A stretch of 64,000 nt of DNA from Desulfovibrio sp. G11 (GCF_900243745.1 NZ_LT984798.1:1-64000); one strand, 5' to 3'. Shown: positions 18,806 to 28,338, counted from the first letter of the stretch. Numbers and translations: made by a program. Notes: generated by a model from the letters alone, not told the origin.

Positions 18806-19342
18806 TCAGCAAGCTGATAGCGCTTTCAGCACAAAATCTGCCCGTTCGATAACACTTGCCCTGGGCAACAGCGAAACCGTATAGCCCAGAAACGGATAGA
18901 CGCGCCGGAGCCGCTCAAACTCGACCAGCGCCGCGCTCATATCGTGGCGACGCTCCGAGTCATGCACATAGATTTTGGGCCATGGCGGAGCGAGAAAAAC
19001 GCGCGGATGATAACGATACCCCTGTTTAAGCCGATCAAGAATGTTATCGCCCGTCAGCTCATGCAGCGCTGCTGCCGCGTCGATCAGGCTGCGATCAAAG
19101 AATACCCATTGTGCTTTGCTTCGCGGTGCATGGGCGTAGTCAGCCAGGGCCGCATCAATAACTCGCCGCAAAAATGCTGCCATGTCGAGCCACGGCAGGG
19201 CTTGCCCGCCGGAATCTGCTTCTTCCTTGACGATACGCCGACCGGGTTCTTCGACAACACAATACTTTCGACGCTGCAACTCTGCCAGCAATGTTGACTT
19301 GCCACCGCCCGAGCAGCCGGAAATAATGACGAAACGATTCAT
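18806..19342 (-). CDS. AAA_28-type P-loop ATP/GTP-binding protein
   Basis: This 178-residue protein has an N-terminal P-loop GCSGGGKST (residues 9-17) after a FVIISG strand, then EEPGRRIVKEE. Further on are WVFFDRSLIDAAAAL (Walker B-like FDRS) and a lid-like YHPRVFLAPPWPKIYVHDSERRHD. This layout fits the AAA_28 family of small kinase-like ATPases (NadR/TTD14 relatives). Such proteins are widespread single-gene accessory functions of unknown substrate. It stands alone on the minus strand, diverging from the grpB pseudogene. Confidence 0.75.
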   Translation of the reverse strand: MNRFVIISGCSGGGKSTLLAELQRRKYCVVEEPGRRIVKEEADSGGQALPWLDMAAFLRRVIDAALADYAHAPRSKAQWVFFDRSLIDAAAALHELTGDNILDRLKQGYRYHPRVFLAPPWPKIYVHDSERRHDMSAALVEFERLRRVYPFLGYTVSLLPRASVIERADFVLKALSAC

Positions 19343-19539
19343 ATGCCATATCCACTATTGTAAAAGAGCATGTTGATTATTCAAACCGGCAGCATGAATC
19401 TGCCTTGCCGCATGTGACATCTGTTCTCAACAAACCGCTGGGTACTTGACACTGCACGGTTTATTCATGAATGTGCGCCCAGTATCCGGCAAAAATAAAC
19501 TTTTCCAGCTCACGCCCAAGAAGGTCCCACGGAGATTTT

Positions 19540-20153
19540 ATGCAGGTTTCAGACAGTCCCTTGCTTCAAGCCGACTGGCAGGCCACCCAGACCTTTGAAC
19601 CGGGTGACCCCAATGAAAATCCGTGGGTTCAGGGCCGCCCCGGTCCCGAACTGTTAGAAATTTCAGCCTATGACACCGCCTGGCCACAAACTTACCTACA
19701 ACTGTACAGGCAAATTACCAAAACCATGGAAAACAGAGCGCTGGCCGTGGAGCACATTGGCTCGACCGCTGTGCCGTATCTGCCAGCTAAACCTGTAATC
19801 GACATTGATCTCATCGTGGCCGACCCCGAGGATGAAGCCAGCTATATTCCTGCGCTTCAAGCGCTTGGGTATGTGCTGACCGTCCGTGAACGCTCATGGT
19901 ATGGGCATCGCATGTTGAGACTGCAAAGCCCGCGAGTAAACCTGCATGTCTTTGGGCCAGCCTGCCCCGAGCATGCACGGTATTGCCTGTTTCGTGACTG
20001 GTTACGCTAACATGAAGATGATCGCCAGCGCTATGCGGAGGCCAAACTCACGGCGGGCCAAGGTGAACACTCTGTAATTGCTTACAATGAAAAAAACAGG
20101 CGGTCCTGCGTGATGTTTACAGTCGCCTGTTTGCGGCTGGCCCCAGGCCCTGA
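19540..20153 (+). pseudogene. grpB (UPF0157) pseudogene with nonsense and frameshift lesions
   Basis: The frame starts at the ATG at 19540, with GGAGA upstream, and encodes a GrpB-family nucleotidyltransferase-like protein: EHIGSTAVPYLPAKPVIDIDLIV and later VNLHVFGPACPEHARYCLFRDWLR. A TAA at 20008-20010 interrupts it. The same frame continues with family-like sequence (HEDDRQRYAEAKL), so the stop is a nonsense change inside the gene. A second lesion is a missing A in the run at 20090-20096: restoring one A gives NEKKQAVLRDVYSRLF and a natural stop at 20151-20153. Two independent lesions argue for a real pseudogene over a single sequencing error. The 156-residue product ending at 20010 lacks the C-terminal helices. 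Confidence 0.75.
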
Positions 20154-20383
20154 AACCTTGCGGTTTGTCCCGCCACGGCAAATGAGCTGCAACGAATCAA
20201 CATCCTGACTTTACCGAATAACAGAGTCTGACTTTCATTGTGCCTTGATCCTGCTGCATTGCGACTGTGCTGTGAGAGTTGCGCCAACCCCAAGCCATTT
20301 TTCACCCCGCCCCTTGCAACGCGAACTGGCACGAAAGGACGATGCAAAGCTTGCTGATGCAAATAACCTCTATGGAGTTTTTG

Positions 20384-20842
20384 ATGAGTAAAGCAACCCT
20401 GCACCCGGCAATACCGGACGATGCGCGAGAGTGTCTGCGCATTCGTGCCCTGACCCGCGAAAATGCGTTTTCTGAACAGGAGCTTGCCGCCCTGGGCATT
20501 ACAGAACAAAGCTGGCGCGCGGGCATCGAAGATGGCAGTTACCCCGGCTATATAGCCCGCGTTGACGGGCAGATGGCCGGGTACTGCTTCGCCGACCGTG
20601 AGAGTGGAGAAATCATGGTGCTGGCGTTGCTGCCGCGTCATGAAAACCAGGGGTTGGGGCGCATGCTGTTGACGCAGATGGCCAAAGACATGCATCACCG
20701 TGGTGTTAAACGCCTTTTTCTGGCTTGCAACAGTGACTCCAAAGTACGTTCCTATGGCTTCTACCGACATCTTGGCTGGAAAGAAATCGGCCAGCGCGAT
20801 GACCACGGCGATGACATCCTGGAGTATCGCTTGGATCAGTAA
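20384..20842 (+). CDS. GNAT-family N-acetyltransferase
   Basis: This 152-residue acetyltransferase has the acetyl-CoA-binding core VLALLPRHENQGLGRMLLTQMAKD (motif A with NQGLGR) and a C-terminal SYGFYRHLGWKEIGQRDD. The substrate is unknown. I chose the ATG at 20384 with GGAG 6 bases upstream; the frame is open further upstream, but that part has no family likeness. It is monocistronic, downstream of the broken grpB. Confidence 0.8.
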   Translation: MSKATLHPAIPDDARECLRIRALTRENAFSEQELAALGITEQSWRAGIEDGSYPGYIARVDGQMAGYCFADRESGEIMVLALLPRHENQGLGRMLLTQMAKDMHHRGVKRLFLACNSDSKVRSYGFYRHLGWKEIGQRDDHGDDILEYRLDQ

Positions 20843-21123
20843 ACTGCCCGACGTTAGCGCAACTGGCACACGACAGGCGGTCACCGTGGACCATGCGGCA
20901 GAAAAGACCATCCTTTTCAAGCAATCGCTCTGAACAAAAAAATAATGACTGGCTCGACCGTCAATGAAGCGCACTCCGTGCCTGTTCAGACAACTGAAGG
21001 CACTGGCCTTGAGAAGGCTTAATACCTTGATATTTTCCGGGGCGGCAATGTGCTCGTTGTTGGTCCTCAATATGGACGGAAACTCTGGCATGGCCTGAAT
21101 CAAGCGCACATCTCGGTAAACAA
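20843..21123. other. Gene-poor stretch between converging genes
   Basis: About 280 bases lie between the acetyltransferase stop and the terminator of the methyltransferase gene. A long minus-strand open frame crosses it, but that frame runs through the acetyltransferase gene and has no recognisable product. I see no gene or RNA here. Confidence 0.4.
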
Positions 21124-21157
21124 AAAGCCCCCATGGCGGATTTACCATAAGGGCTTT
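21124..21157 (-). terminator. Terminator at the end of the siderophore locus
   Basis: On the minus strand AAAGCCC (21157-21151) pairs with GGGCTTT (21130-21124) and is followed by further Ts. It lies about 33 bases after the methyltransferase stop and probably ends the long minus-strand transcript. Confidence 0.6.
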
Positions 21158-21189
21158 CCGGTGGGATATTTTTCTTTTGTGCGCGGCCG

Positions 21190-21933
21190 CTACATGGCGA
21201 CTTTGCGCAGGATGCCCGAAGGAATCATCGTATCCTCCGTCTGGCGCTCAAAGACAAAGCCGTACGGCTCCGCCTCGTGCGCCACATCGTCAAGGCTTAT
21301 GGTCTGCCAGGTGTATTCGGCGTGACGTTCAAGTATCACGACATTGTTTCTGACAATCTGATATGTGGAAACCCACTTTTCTCGCAGATCGTCAACCGGG
21401 ATGCCCTCAGCCCAGGCATGGTAGGTATTCTGCCCCATGGCTACTTCAGCCACGTGTATTTTTTCAACGGGCTGCGGTTTGTCGATCATCATTACATCAA
21501 AAAGCACCAGTCCACCCGGCGACATATGTGGCGCCAATCGTGCCCAGAAGGCGCGCCGCGCCGCGTCATCCATGAGACCTATGCAGGCAAGAAAAAGTAC
21601 AGCCCTGACTCGTTCCGGTAGTTCAGCAGCCTCAAAGGTGGAAGGGATCACTGTCACCCGCCGCTGTAACCCCTCTGTTTGCATGATGCGCGACACAAGC
21701 ACGGCGCGCATGGTTGGCGAGGGTTCCACCGCAAAGATATCCACGCCGGGCAAAACTTCTGCTGCGGCCACAACACCGTGTCCTGTACCTGCGCCGATGT
21801 CCAAAACCGCTCCCTCCACATCCGCAACATGTGACAGGGCTTCCAAAAAATTCTTCCTGCGCTCCCACAGCCTTCCCGACATTACATCATAGAATTCGCC
21901 GGCATCAGCATACATCTCTTTCGTTGTTTCCAT
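21190..21933 (-). CDS. Class I SAM-dependent methyltransferase
   Basis: This 247-residue enzyme has SAM motif I VLDIGAGTGHG (near residue 43), an acidic motif II in IFAVEPSPTM, and a post-motif stretch LAPHMSPGGLVLFDVMM. The start is the ATG at 21933, with GAGAGGAGA immediately upstream. It is the last gene of the minus-strand locus, about 100 bases after the phosphopantetheinyl transferase gene. It may tailor the siderophore by O-, N- or C-methylation, for example at a thiazoline carbon, a job done in yersiniabactin by an embedded domain. It could also be an unrelated neighbour. Confidence 0.75.
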   Translation of the reverse strand: METTKEMYADAGEFYDVMSGRLWERRKNFLEALSHVADVEGAVLDIGAGTGHGVVAAAEVLPGVDIFAVEPSPTMRAVLVSRIMQTEGLQRRVTVIPSTFEAAELPERVRAVLFLACIGLMDDAARRAFWARLAPHMSPGGLVLFDVMMIDKPQPVEKIHVAEVAMGQNTYHAWAEGIPVDDLREKWVSTYQIVRNNVVILERHAEYTWQTISLDDVAHEAEPYGFVFERQTEDTMIPSGILRKVAM

Positions 21934-22034
21934 ACTGTCTCCTCTCAAGTGAAATTAGTATTCCCCCTCGTCTAGCCAGGGACAGGGTTTTTGAAGCCGA
22001 TGCTCGGAGCCAGTGCCTTCCCATGACATATATA

Positions 22035-22769
22035 TCAAAATTTTACCTCCAGCAGTTGAATTTTTTCCATCTGAACCCAGGTGTTCATTGCCACGGCAAT
22101 GGCGCTGCCGTCCGCAAGAAGGCCGTGACGCACAAACCACTGTTGCCCCAAAAGTTGTACGGATTTTACCGCATCATCCGACGTGCGCTTGATGCACAAT
22201 TTTTTGAGTGCGTAACCAAGACCGATGCCGTTGGCCTTGGTCACGGCCTCTTTGACAGCCCACACCAGGGCCGCTGAGGCAGGGCTATTCGCCCGGATGC
22301 AGTCCAGAGGGTGCATGATCTCACTCATTGGAAAATCCGCCAGCTCAATGGCAGCCTGCACATCGAACCCCAGTGCATTGGCCTTGGCAGCAGCAATGCC
22401 GCCCCACTCGCCACTGTGAGAGAGGTTGAAGGCAAAAAGTCCGGTAAACTCCTTAAGGTAGGGTTTATTGTTCCAACCCGTACCAAAGTTCATCCGTTCA
22501 GGCTGGATGCCTGTAAATGCCGCACAGACACGACGCTTGAGAAAATGCGTTGTTCTGAATCTCTGACGGTCCTCCTGCCTGATGAATTTTGCTTCTCGCG
22601 CCCTTTCTTCAGTGGAGAGGTGCCCGTCTTCAATCCGGACCGCCAAGCCTCTGTTCGCTATAACCACGACAGGAGCCTGCTCCGGATCAAGGGCTGCCAT
22701 TGTGGCATCCATAACTGCTATAGAGTCATGATGCCCGCATTCGAAGTCGCCGCAGCTAGGCATTTTCAT
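22035..22769 (-). CDS. Sfp/EntD-type 4'-phosphopantetheinyl transferase
   Basis: This 244-residue enzyme would attach the phosphopantetheine arm of CoA to the carrier proteins encoded upstream. Motifs are FNLSHSGEW (114-122), GFDVQ (134-138, usually GVDVE; the first metal-binding Asp is kept and the Glu is Gln) and WAVKEAVTKANG (170-181). I chose the ATG at 22769, which overlaps the ABC transporter gene by 14 bases and has GGAAGG 6 bases upstream; longer in-frame starts lie within the transporter. A dedicated transferase inside the cluster fits a self-contained siderophore locus with six carrier domains to load. Confidence 0.85.
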   Translation of the reverse strand: MKMPSCGDFECGHHDSIAVMDATMAALDPEQAPVVVIANRGLAVRIEDGHLSTEERAREAKFIRQEDRQRFRTTHFLKRRVCAAFTGIQPERMNFGTGWNNKPYLKEFTGLFAFNLSHSGEWGGIAAAKANALGFDVQAAIELADFPMSEIMHPLDCIRANSPASAALVWAVKEAVTKANGIGLGYALKKLCIKRTSDDAVKSVQLLGQQWFVRHGLLADGSAIAVAMNTWVQMEKIQLLEVKF

Positions 22770-24471
22770 TTTGCGCCTTCCACGATTTTGCATAAAGACC
22801 GTCAGCCATAAGAAGCTCAACGTGCGCCCCGTGCTCCCTGATTTCTCCTTTGTCCAGAACGAAAATTTCATCGGCGTCGTGAACCGTCCAAAGTCGGTGC
22901 GCAATCACAATGGTTGTTTTTCCACGGCAAAGGTTGGCGAGCGCCTGTTGGACTGCGGCTTCATTTTCCAGATCAAGGCTGGACGTGGCCTCATCAAGAA
23001 TCAGCACAGGAGCATCCTTCAAAATGGCACGAGCTATCGCTATCCGCTGGCGTTCACCGCCGGAAAGTGCCACATCGCCACCCTCCAGCAAAGTGTCATA
23101 CCCCTGGGGCAACAGCATGATGCGCTCATGAATACAGGCAGCCTTCGCCGCCGCCATCACGCTCGCCATTGGCGCATCCGCCCTGCCGAGGCGTATATTG
23201 TCCGCCACCGACATAGGAAAAAGAAAAACGTCCTGCAGCACCATGCTGACTGTCCTGTGCAGTGTTGGCTCATCAATATCCCTGACATCTACATTACCTA
23301 TCCGCACAACGCCTTCTTTTACATCCCAAAGGCGTGCAATCAGGGCTGCAAGTGTGCTCTTGCCGGAACCGGATGGCCCCACAAGCGCAACCATGCTCCC
23401 CGGCCTGACATGCAGGGAAATACTGCGGATGACATCGGTATCACCATAACCAAAGGATACATTTCGCACTTCAATGGAACCGTCTTCAGGGCTTTGCCCC
23501 TGAGTTGCCTGCGGCATGACCGGCTCGTCCAAAACCTGGCGGATACGGTTGATGATGGTGCCCACAAAACGCATTTCCGCCAGATAGGGGCCGAATTCAT
23601 TGATGGCCATTGCCAGGCGCAAGGTCAGAAGAACTACCACGAAATAACTGGCCGGGCTGCCGCCCCAGGTCGCGAACTGCATGCTTGCAACGCCGATGGC
23701 CAGGGCCGCACCAATAAAGATGACAAGGCTGAACAGCAACAGGGCCGGAGCCGGAGCCACTTCTGTTTTTATTGACTGGTCGCGATAGTGCTCAAGAGAA
23801 CGCAATGTGGCGGCATACCGCTGGCAAAGCGGGTCAAAGAATCGTAAATCCCTTGCTCCGGTGGCAATTTCAAGCACATTTACTGCCGCTGTTTGCCGGG
23901 CTGCGGCGATTTTTTTTGCCGCACCGTCCAACAGCCGATAGGCCAGCGGCACGCTCAGCATGGCCACCGGCAATGCCAGCAAAAGTACAAGGGCGCTGGC
24001 CCAATTAAGCCAGAGCAACAAAAGCCAGAGCAGGACAGGAAAAGCTGTGCCTGCCACCACACAACCCCATACGGTTGTGACAATATCCTGATACATGCTG
24101 AACTGCGCGGTCATGAGTTCAGCCCAGGCTCCATCACGCTGTAAAAGCACACGCCCAAGCGGCAGCCTGGCCAGGTGGTTGGCAAGAAAAAGTCTGGCGT
24201 GTGAAACCATTGCGTAGGTTGCATCAAAATTGGCGTTGAGCGCCCGCATCTTGAAAACAAGGCCCAGCAAAAAACCCGCAATGCCAAAGACAAGCACCAC
24301 TGCCGCCGCCACAGCCCCATCCCCGCCCTCAAGAACATAGGGTAGCGCCAGCGCCGCCAGAAACCAGGGCAAAGCCTCAGCGCAGGCGCCCAGGGACGCA
24401 TAGAGAACGCCCCTGACCATATTGCCGTCGCGGTATTCCGTAAGATCAAAACCGAGATATTCGCGTATCAT
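22756..24471 (-). CDS. ABC transporter, fused membrane and ATPase domains, YbtQ-like
   Basis: This 571-residue half-transporter has about six N-terminal helices (first at about 20-65) and a C-terminal ATPase with Walker A GPSGSGKST, signature LSGGERQRIAIARA and Walker B VLILDEATSSLD. The start ATG overlaps the stop of the preceding transporter gene (ATGA), so the two probably form a heterodimer. In yersiniabactin loci a paired YbtP/YbtQ set imports the ferric siderophore across the inner membrane, using an exporter-type fold. By position this pair could do the same. Export cannot be excluded from sequence. Confidence 0.82.
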   Translation of the reverse strand: MIREYLGFDLTEYRDGNMVRGVLYASLGACAEALPWFLAALALPYVLEGGDGAVAAAVVLVFGIAGFLLGLVFKMRALNANFDATYAMVSHARLFLANHLARLPLGRVLLQRDGAWAELMTAQFSMYQDIVTTVWGCVVAGTAFPVLLWLLLLWLNWASALVLLLALPVAMLSVPLAYRLLDGAAKKIAAARQTAAVNVLEIATGARDLRFFDPLCQRYAATLRSLEHYRDQSIKTEVAPAPALLLFSLVIFIGAALAIGVASMQFATWGGSPASYFVVVLLTLRLAMAINEFGPYLAEMRFVGTIINRIRQVLDEPVMPQATQGQSPEDGSIEVRNVSFGYGDTDVIRSISLHVRPGSMVALVGPSGSGKSTLAALIARLWDVKEGVVRIGNVDVRDIDEPTLHRTVSMVLQDVFLFPMSVADNIRLGRADAPMASVMAAAKAACIHERIMLLPQGYDTLLEGGDVALSGGERQRIAIARAILKDAPVLILDEATSSLDLENEAAVQQALANLCRGKTTIVIAHRLWTVHDADEIFVLDKGEIREHGAHVELLMADGLYAKSWKAQNENA

Positions 24472-26261
24472 ACCTCTCCCCTCACGCGCTCTCTGCCGAG
24501 CCGCCACGAATTTGACCGCCTCTGCAGGGACCATAGATTTTGATAGATTGCAGAACGTGCCAGCAGTTCTTCATGCGTTCCCTTTTCTTCAAGGGAACCG
24601 CCAACAATAAGGAGAGTGGAATCGGCATTTTCAATTTCGTGCAGACGGTGCGAAATGGCAAAAACGGTTCTGCCCGCCATCAGCCGGTTCAAGCTGCGTG
24701 ACACATCCTTGGCCGCAATGGGGTCGAGGTGGGCGGTGGCCTCATCAAGAATCAGAATGGGCGCATTTTTCAAAAAAGCACGCGCGATGGCTATACGCTG
24801 CTGCTCGCCGCCGGAAAGGCCAAAGCCCTTATCCCCCACAGGGGTATCCAGCCCCAGGGGTAAAACCGTCAACATTTCTGTGCAGCCTGCCGCTTCCACA
24901 GCCTGAAGCAGTTCGTCTTCCGTCGCATCCGGTCTGGCCAGAAGGATGTTTTCGCGGATAGTGCCGTGAAAAAGAAAAGCATCCTGAAAAACAATGCTGA
25001 TGAGACGCTGGAACAGTTGTGGGGGAATGGAGCGGATATCCTGTCCACCAATAAGAACACGGCCAGCAGAAACGTCATCAAGACGTGCCAGAAGTCTTGC
25101 CAGGGTTGTCTTCCCTGAACCGGACGGACCGGTCACCGTCGTGATACGGCCCTGCGGCAGCGTAAAACTTACATCCTGTAGTATAGTAACGTCGTCTCCC
25201 GAGCCGGATTTCACCCGGTAGGAGACGTTTTCAAAAATAATTTCAGCACCTGCGACGGACTGGGGCGAAGCCGGCTCGTCAAACACGGGCAGATTTTGCA
25301 CAGCCTGAATCTGGGCTGCTCCGGCCTGAAATATCCGCAGGGCCGACAGGCTCATCATGACCTTGGTAAGGGGAAGAAGCATGACTCCACTGACTGCCGT
25401 GGCAAAAAGCAGATCCGATGCTGTAAGCGAACCCAATGCGTAAAACAGGAGTGCGAAGGGCAACACCACCAGCAGCGGAGTCGTCATGGCCAGGCCGAAA
25501 AGGGAATAAGGCATGGCGCAGACACGGGTTACGTCTCCCGCCAGCCTGCCAATGGCAAAAATACTGTCTGTCACTTCTTCAAGAGAGTCTGCCTGACGGT
25601 TGAAAGCCCGCAATGTGGGCAGTCCTCTGACGTAGGAAAGAAGCGCGGAAGAAGCCCTGCCATCCGCCTGTACCCAGCGCACGAAAAGTTCCGGCGATGA
25701 CCTTGCAATCCGCCCCTGGGCCCACACCCCGAGCGCGAGCATGACAAGAGAGGCCAGTGCAAGCCGCCAGTCGATCCAGAACAGCAATGCCACGCACACC
25801 AGCGACAGAAACAATCCGGCTACCGCATCGGGAATGGTGTGGGCCAGGATGCCGTTGAGACGCCCCACCTCATCCATAACAGCCCGGCTCAAGTGGCTGT
25901 TTTTCCCTTCCACTGCCACAGGAACAACCGATTTTATCCGCTCCACAAGCTGGCTGCGCAGGCGGCACTCTGACCGAAACCCGGCCAGATGGCCGAGTAT
26001 GGTTACTCCCCCTTGCGCCAGAAAGCGCAAAACCACGGCCCCAAAGATTCCTCCTGTCAGCCAGAGAATGGTATTCACCTGGGGCGTATCGCTCATGGCT
26101 TCTCCGGCCATATGCCAGATCAGGATAAAAGGTACAATTTCAAGCAATGCAGCAAAGCAGACAAGCAAAAGCGTCACCGAAATTTTGCCCCACTCCGGCA
26201 TGGCAGCCTGCCAGTAGACAGTAAGCGGGCTTTGCATTTTTTCTGGCGCAGTAGACATCAT
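24468..26261 (-). CDS. ABC transporter, fused membrane and ATPase domains, YbtP-like
   Basis: This 597-residue partner of the following transporter has a six-helix membrane domain (first helix ISVTLLLVCFAALLEIVPFIL), Walker A GPSGSGKTT, signature LSGGEQQRIAIARA and Walker B ILILDEATAHLD. Its ATG overlaps the stop of the CCR gene by 4 bases, with AAGGGAAA upstream. It shares only general family likeness with its neighbour, as expected for a heterodimer. It is likely used for inner-membrane passage of the ferric or free siderophore. Confidence 0.82.
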   Translation of the reverse strand: MMSTAPEKMQSPLTVYWQAAMPEWGKISVTLLLVCFAALLEIVPFILIWHMAGEAMSDTPQVNTILWLTGGIFGAVVLRFLAQGGVTILGHLAGFRSECRLRSQLVERIKSVVPVAVEGKNSHLSRAVMDEVGRLNGILAHTIPDAVAGLFLSLVCVALLFWIDWRLALASLVMLALGVWAQGRIARSSPELFVRWVQADGRASSALLSYVRGLPTLRAFNRQADSLEEVTDSIFAIGRLAGDVTRVCAMPYSLFGLAMTTPLLVVLPFALLFYALGSLTASDLLFATAVSGVMLLPLTKVMMSLSALRIFQAGAAQIQAVQNLPVFDEPASPQSVAGAEIIFENVSYRVKSGSGDDVTILQDVSFTLPQGRITTVTGPSGSGKTTLARLLARLDDVSAGRVLIGGQDIRSIPPQLFQRLISIVFQDAFLFHGTIRENILLARPDATEDELLQAVEAAGCTEMLTVLPLGLDTPVGDKGFGLSGGEQQRIAIARAFLKNAPILILDEATAHLDPIAAKDVSRSLNRLMAGRTVFAISHRLHEIENADSTLLIVGGSLEEKGTHEELLARSAIYQNLWSLQRRSNSWRLGRERVRGEV

Positions 26262-27583
26262 TTTCCCTTTTTGCGAAATATTCTGAACTGTTTTTCGCCA
26301 ATGGCATTGCGAAATTCCATATCTTCAACCCCTTCATCAATCGTTTCGGCATTGCAAAGTATGGCTACCTTGCCCACATGATTATTTTTCAACTCTTCAA
26401 CAGCGTCTTCAAACCTGTCCAACGAAAACGCACTACTGATCTCCGGCATGATCAATCCCTTGCATATGAGATCATTGGCCCGCGCAGCTTCATTCCAGGA
26501 GGCGCAGTGGGAACCGATAATGCGCTTGCCGTACATCCAGAGATACCGGTTGTCGTAGAGGTGGTCATAACCAGTTGTGGACCCGCAGGTGACAATGCGC
26601 CCCCGGTTGGCAGCCACAAATACGCTGGCGTAAAACGTGCCGCGCCCCGGATGCTCAAAAACCACATCCGGCGCCTTGCCTCCGTTGGCCTGCAATACTT
26701 CACGCCGAAAGCGCACAAGGCGCCGCATATCAGGTGTACCGTCGTCATTGACGAATTCGTTTTCTTCGTTGGGGCGAACAATCACCGCGCGGCAACCAAG
26801 CGCCCTCACCAGCTCGGCCTTTTCTTCGGAAGAAACGACAGCAACAGGAAAAGCCCCGGTTCTGAGCGCATACTGCACAGCCATGCTGCCGATGCCGCCG
26901 CTGGCTCCCCAGATAAGGACGCTCTCGCCAATTTTAATCTGCGCCCCGTTGGGCGAGATCAGCATTCTGTACACAGTGGAATTGGCCCCTGGCAGAGCCG
27001 CCGCTTCGGCCCAGGAAAGATGCCTGGGTTTAGGCAGAACCTGAGTTGCACGGATAAGGCAATAATCCGAGAAAGAACCGAAATTTGTTTCGTAACCCCA
27101 TATGCGGCTGTGATCGTCAAACAGGTAGTCTTCCATTGCCTCTGGTGACTGATGATTGAACACTACGGGATAAACAACGATGTGATCGCCGGGGCGGCAG
27201 TTTGTAACGCCTTCGCCCACCTTGACCACTATGCCTGCGCCATCGCTGCCCATGATCTGGTAGTCGAGATTATGACGGACTGCGTCAGGATCAATTTTGG
27301 CAAATCTCGCCAGACGGTCGAACGTGCTCACCGGTTTGCGTTTCAGCGCCCACAGGGTGTTGAAATTAAGAGCTCCGGCCATAACCTTTACAAGCACCTC
27401 GCCCGTACCGGGAACAGGAATGGGGATATCACGCTCAACGTGAATGGCGGCCCTGAGGCGCTCGTCTTCATCGGCAATTGCCATGAGCTTTTCATCTTCA
27501 GCTTTATAGAGCACCACAGCCCGCATGACTTTCTGTTTTTCAAGGGGCGTAATGGCATCTGAAACACTACTCAAACTGTTCAT
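26258..27583 (-). CDS. Crotonyl-CoA carboxylase/reductase-family enzyme
   Basis: This 441-residue medium-chain reductase belongs to the enoyl-CoA carboxylase/reductase group. Signatures are ALNFNTLWAL, IMGSDGAGIVVKVGEGV, the lead IWGYETNFGSFSDYCL, nucleotide-binding VLIWGASGGIGSMAVQYA, EHPGRGTFYASVFVA and YDNRYLWMYGKRIIGSH. True CCRs turn crotonyl-CoA, CO2 and NADPH into ethylmalonyl-CoA, an unusual PKS extender unit. AAAGGAG precedes the ATG. The gene sits between the type II thioesterase and the transporters, where yersiniabactin-type loci carry other tailoring genes. It may supply an alkylmalonyl unit to the only AT domain of the assembly line. Whether it carboxylates or only reduces cannot be told without residue mapping. 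Confidence 0.85.
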   Translation of the reverse strand: MNSLSSVSDAITPLEKQKVMRAVVLYKAEDEKLMAIADEDERLRAAIHVERDIPIPVPGTGEVLVKVMAGALNFNTLWALKRKPVSTFDRLARFAKIDPDAVRHNLDYQIMGSDGAGIVVKVGEGVTNCRPGDHIVVYPVVFNHQSPEAMEDYLFDDHSRIWGYETNFGSFSDYCLIRATQVLPKPRHLSWAEAAALPGANSTVYRMLISPNGAQIKIGESVLIWGASGGIGSMAVQYALRTGAFPVAVVSSEEKAELVRALGCRAVIVRPNEENEFVNDDGTPDMRRLVRFRREVLQANGGKAPDVVFEHPGRGTFYASVFVAANRGRIVTCGSTTGYDHLYDNRYLWMYGKRIIGSHCASWNEAARANDLICKGLIMPEISSAFSLDRFEDAVEELKNNHVGKVAILCNAETIDEGVEDMEFRNAIGEKQFRIFRKKGK

Positions 27584-27594
27584 GGGCCGCTCCT

Positions 27595-28338
27595 TTATAA
27601 AATTTTCAGATGGTCAAAAACACTGCGCATAACAAGCTCGGAATGCGTCTGGATGAAAAAATGCCCTCCCGGCATCATGTGCATTTCCCACGAGGCCGCG
27701 GCAAAGCGTTCCCACTCCGCCACCACCTCCACGGGAACAACGTGGTCATCCAGACCGGCAAAGGCGACTATTGGCACGTGGATAGGACGCACCGGCTTTG
27801 GAGCCCAAGTTTCCAGCACGGTATAGTCCGCCCGGATGATGGGTTCAAAAAGTGCCATCAGCTCTTCATGCTCCAGAATTTCCTTGGGCACGCCACCGGT
27901 CTTAAAAATGAAAGACCTGAACGCATCTGAGGGAAGACCCCGGCAGGGAGGCCACCAGTTTTCGTGCGTGGGTTCCGATGCGCTGACAAAAAGGCACTCG
28001 GGCAAAGGCAAGCCTTCGCCCTGATGACGTATCGCCCACTCCGCAGCAACGGTTCCGCCCATTGAATGGCCGAAAAAGGCGTGACGATGCCCGATCCAGC
28101 ATTGCGCGGCCTCCTGCAAACCGTCGATAAGCGAAGACATGTCCGTCAGGAGCTCTTCAGCCATGCGTGTGCCGTGACCGGGCATCTGCACCCGGCAGAC
28201 AACCACGCCTGCCGGAGCATGTTGCTGCCATTGTCTGAAAAGGGCCGCATGCCCGCCTGCAAAATGCAGGCAGAACAGGATCAGGTCATCTGGGCCGGGT
28301 TTCTTGTCAAAGATAAGCCAGGGGCTGGTTTCAGGCAT
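27595..28338 (-). CDS. Type II (editing) thioesterase, YbtT-like
   Basis: This 247-residue alpha/beta hydrolase has the nucleophile elbow GHSMGG (Ser 92), FAGLDDHVVP carrying the acid, and a C-terminal GGHFF with the catalytic His. Stand-alone thioesterases of this family clear wrong or stalled acyl groups from NRPS/PKS carrier proteins. The ATG at 28338 overlaps the end of the large synthase gene by 8 bases with GGGGAAGAG upstream. It corresponds in role and position to YbtT of yersiniabactin loci. Confidence 0.88.
   Translation of the reverse strand: MPETSPWLIFDKKPGPDDLILFCLHFAGGHAALFRQWQQHAPAGVVVCRVQMPGHGTRMAEELLTDMSSLIDGLQEAAQCWIGHRHAFFGHSMGGTVAAEWAIRHQGEGLPLPECLFVSASEPTHENWWPPCRGLPSDAFRSFIFKTGGVPKEILEHEELMALFEPIIRADYTVLETWAPKPVRPIHVPIVAFAGLDDHVVPVEVVAEWERFAAASWEMHMMPGGHFFIQTHSELVMRSVFDHLKIL

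Noticed and set aside
20117..21148. Long minus-strand open frame of 343 codons
   Set aside because: It runs antisense through the GNAT gene, has no family signature and no ribosome binding site. It is a by-product of the GC-rich sequence.
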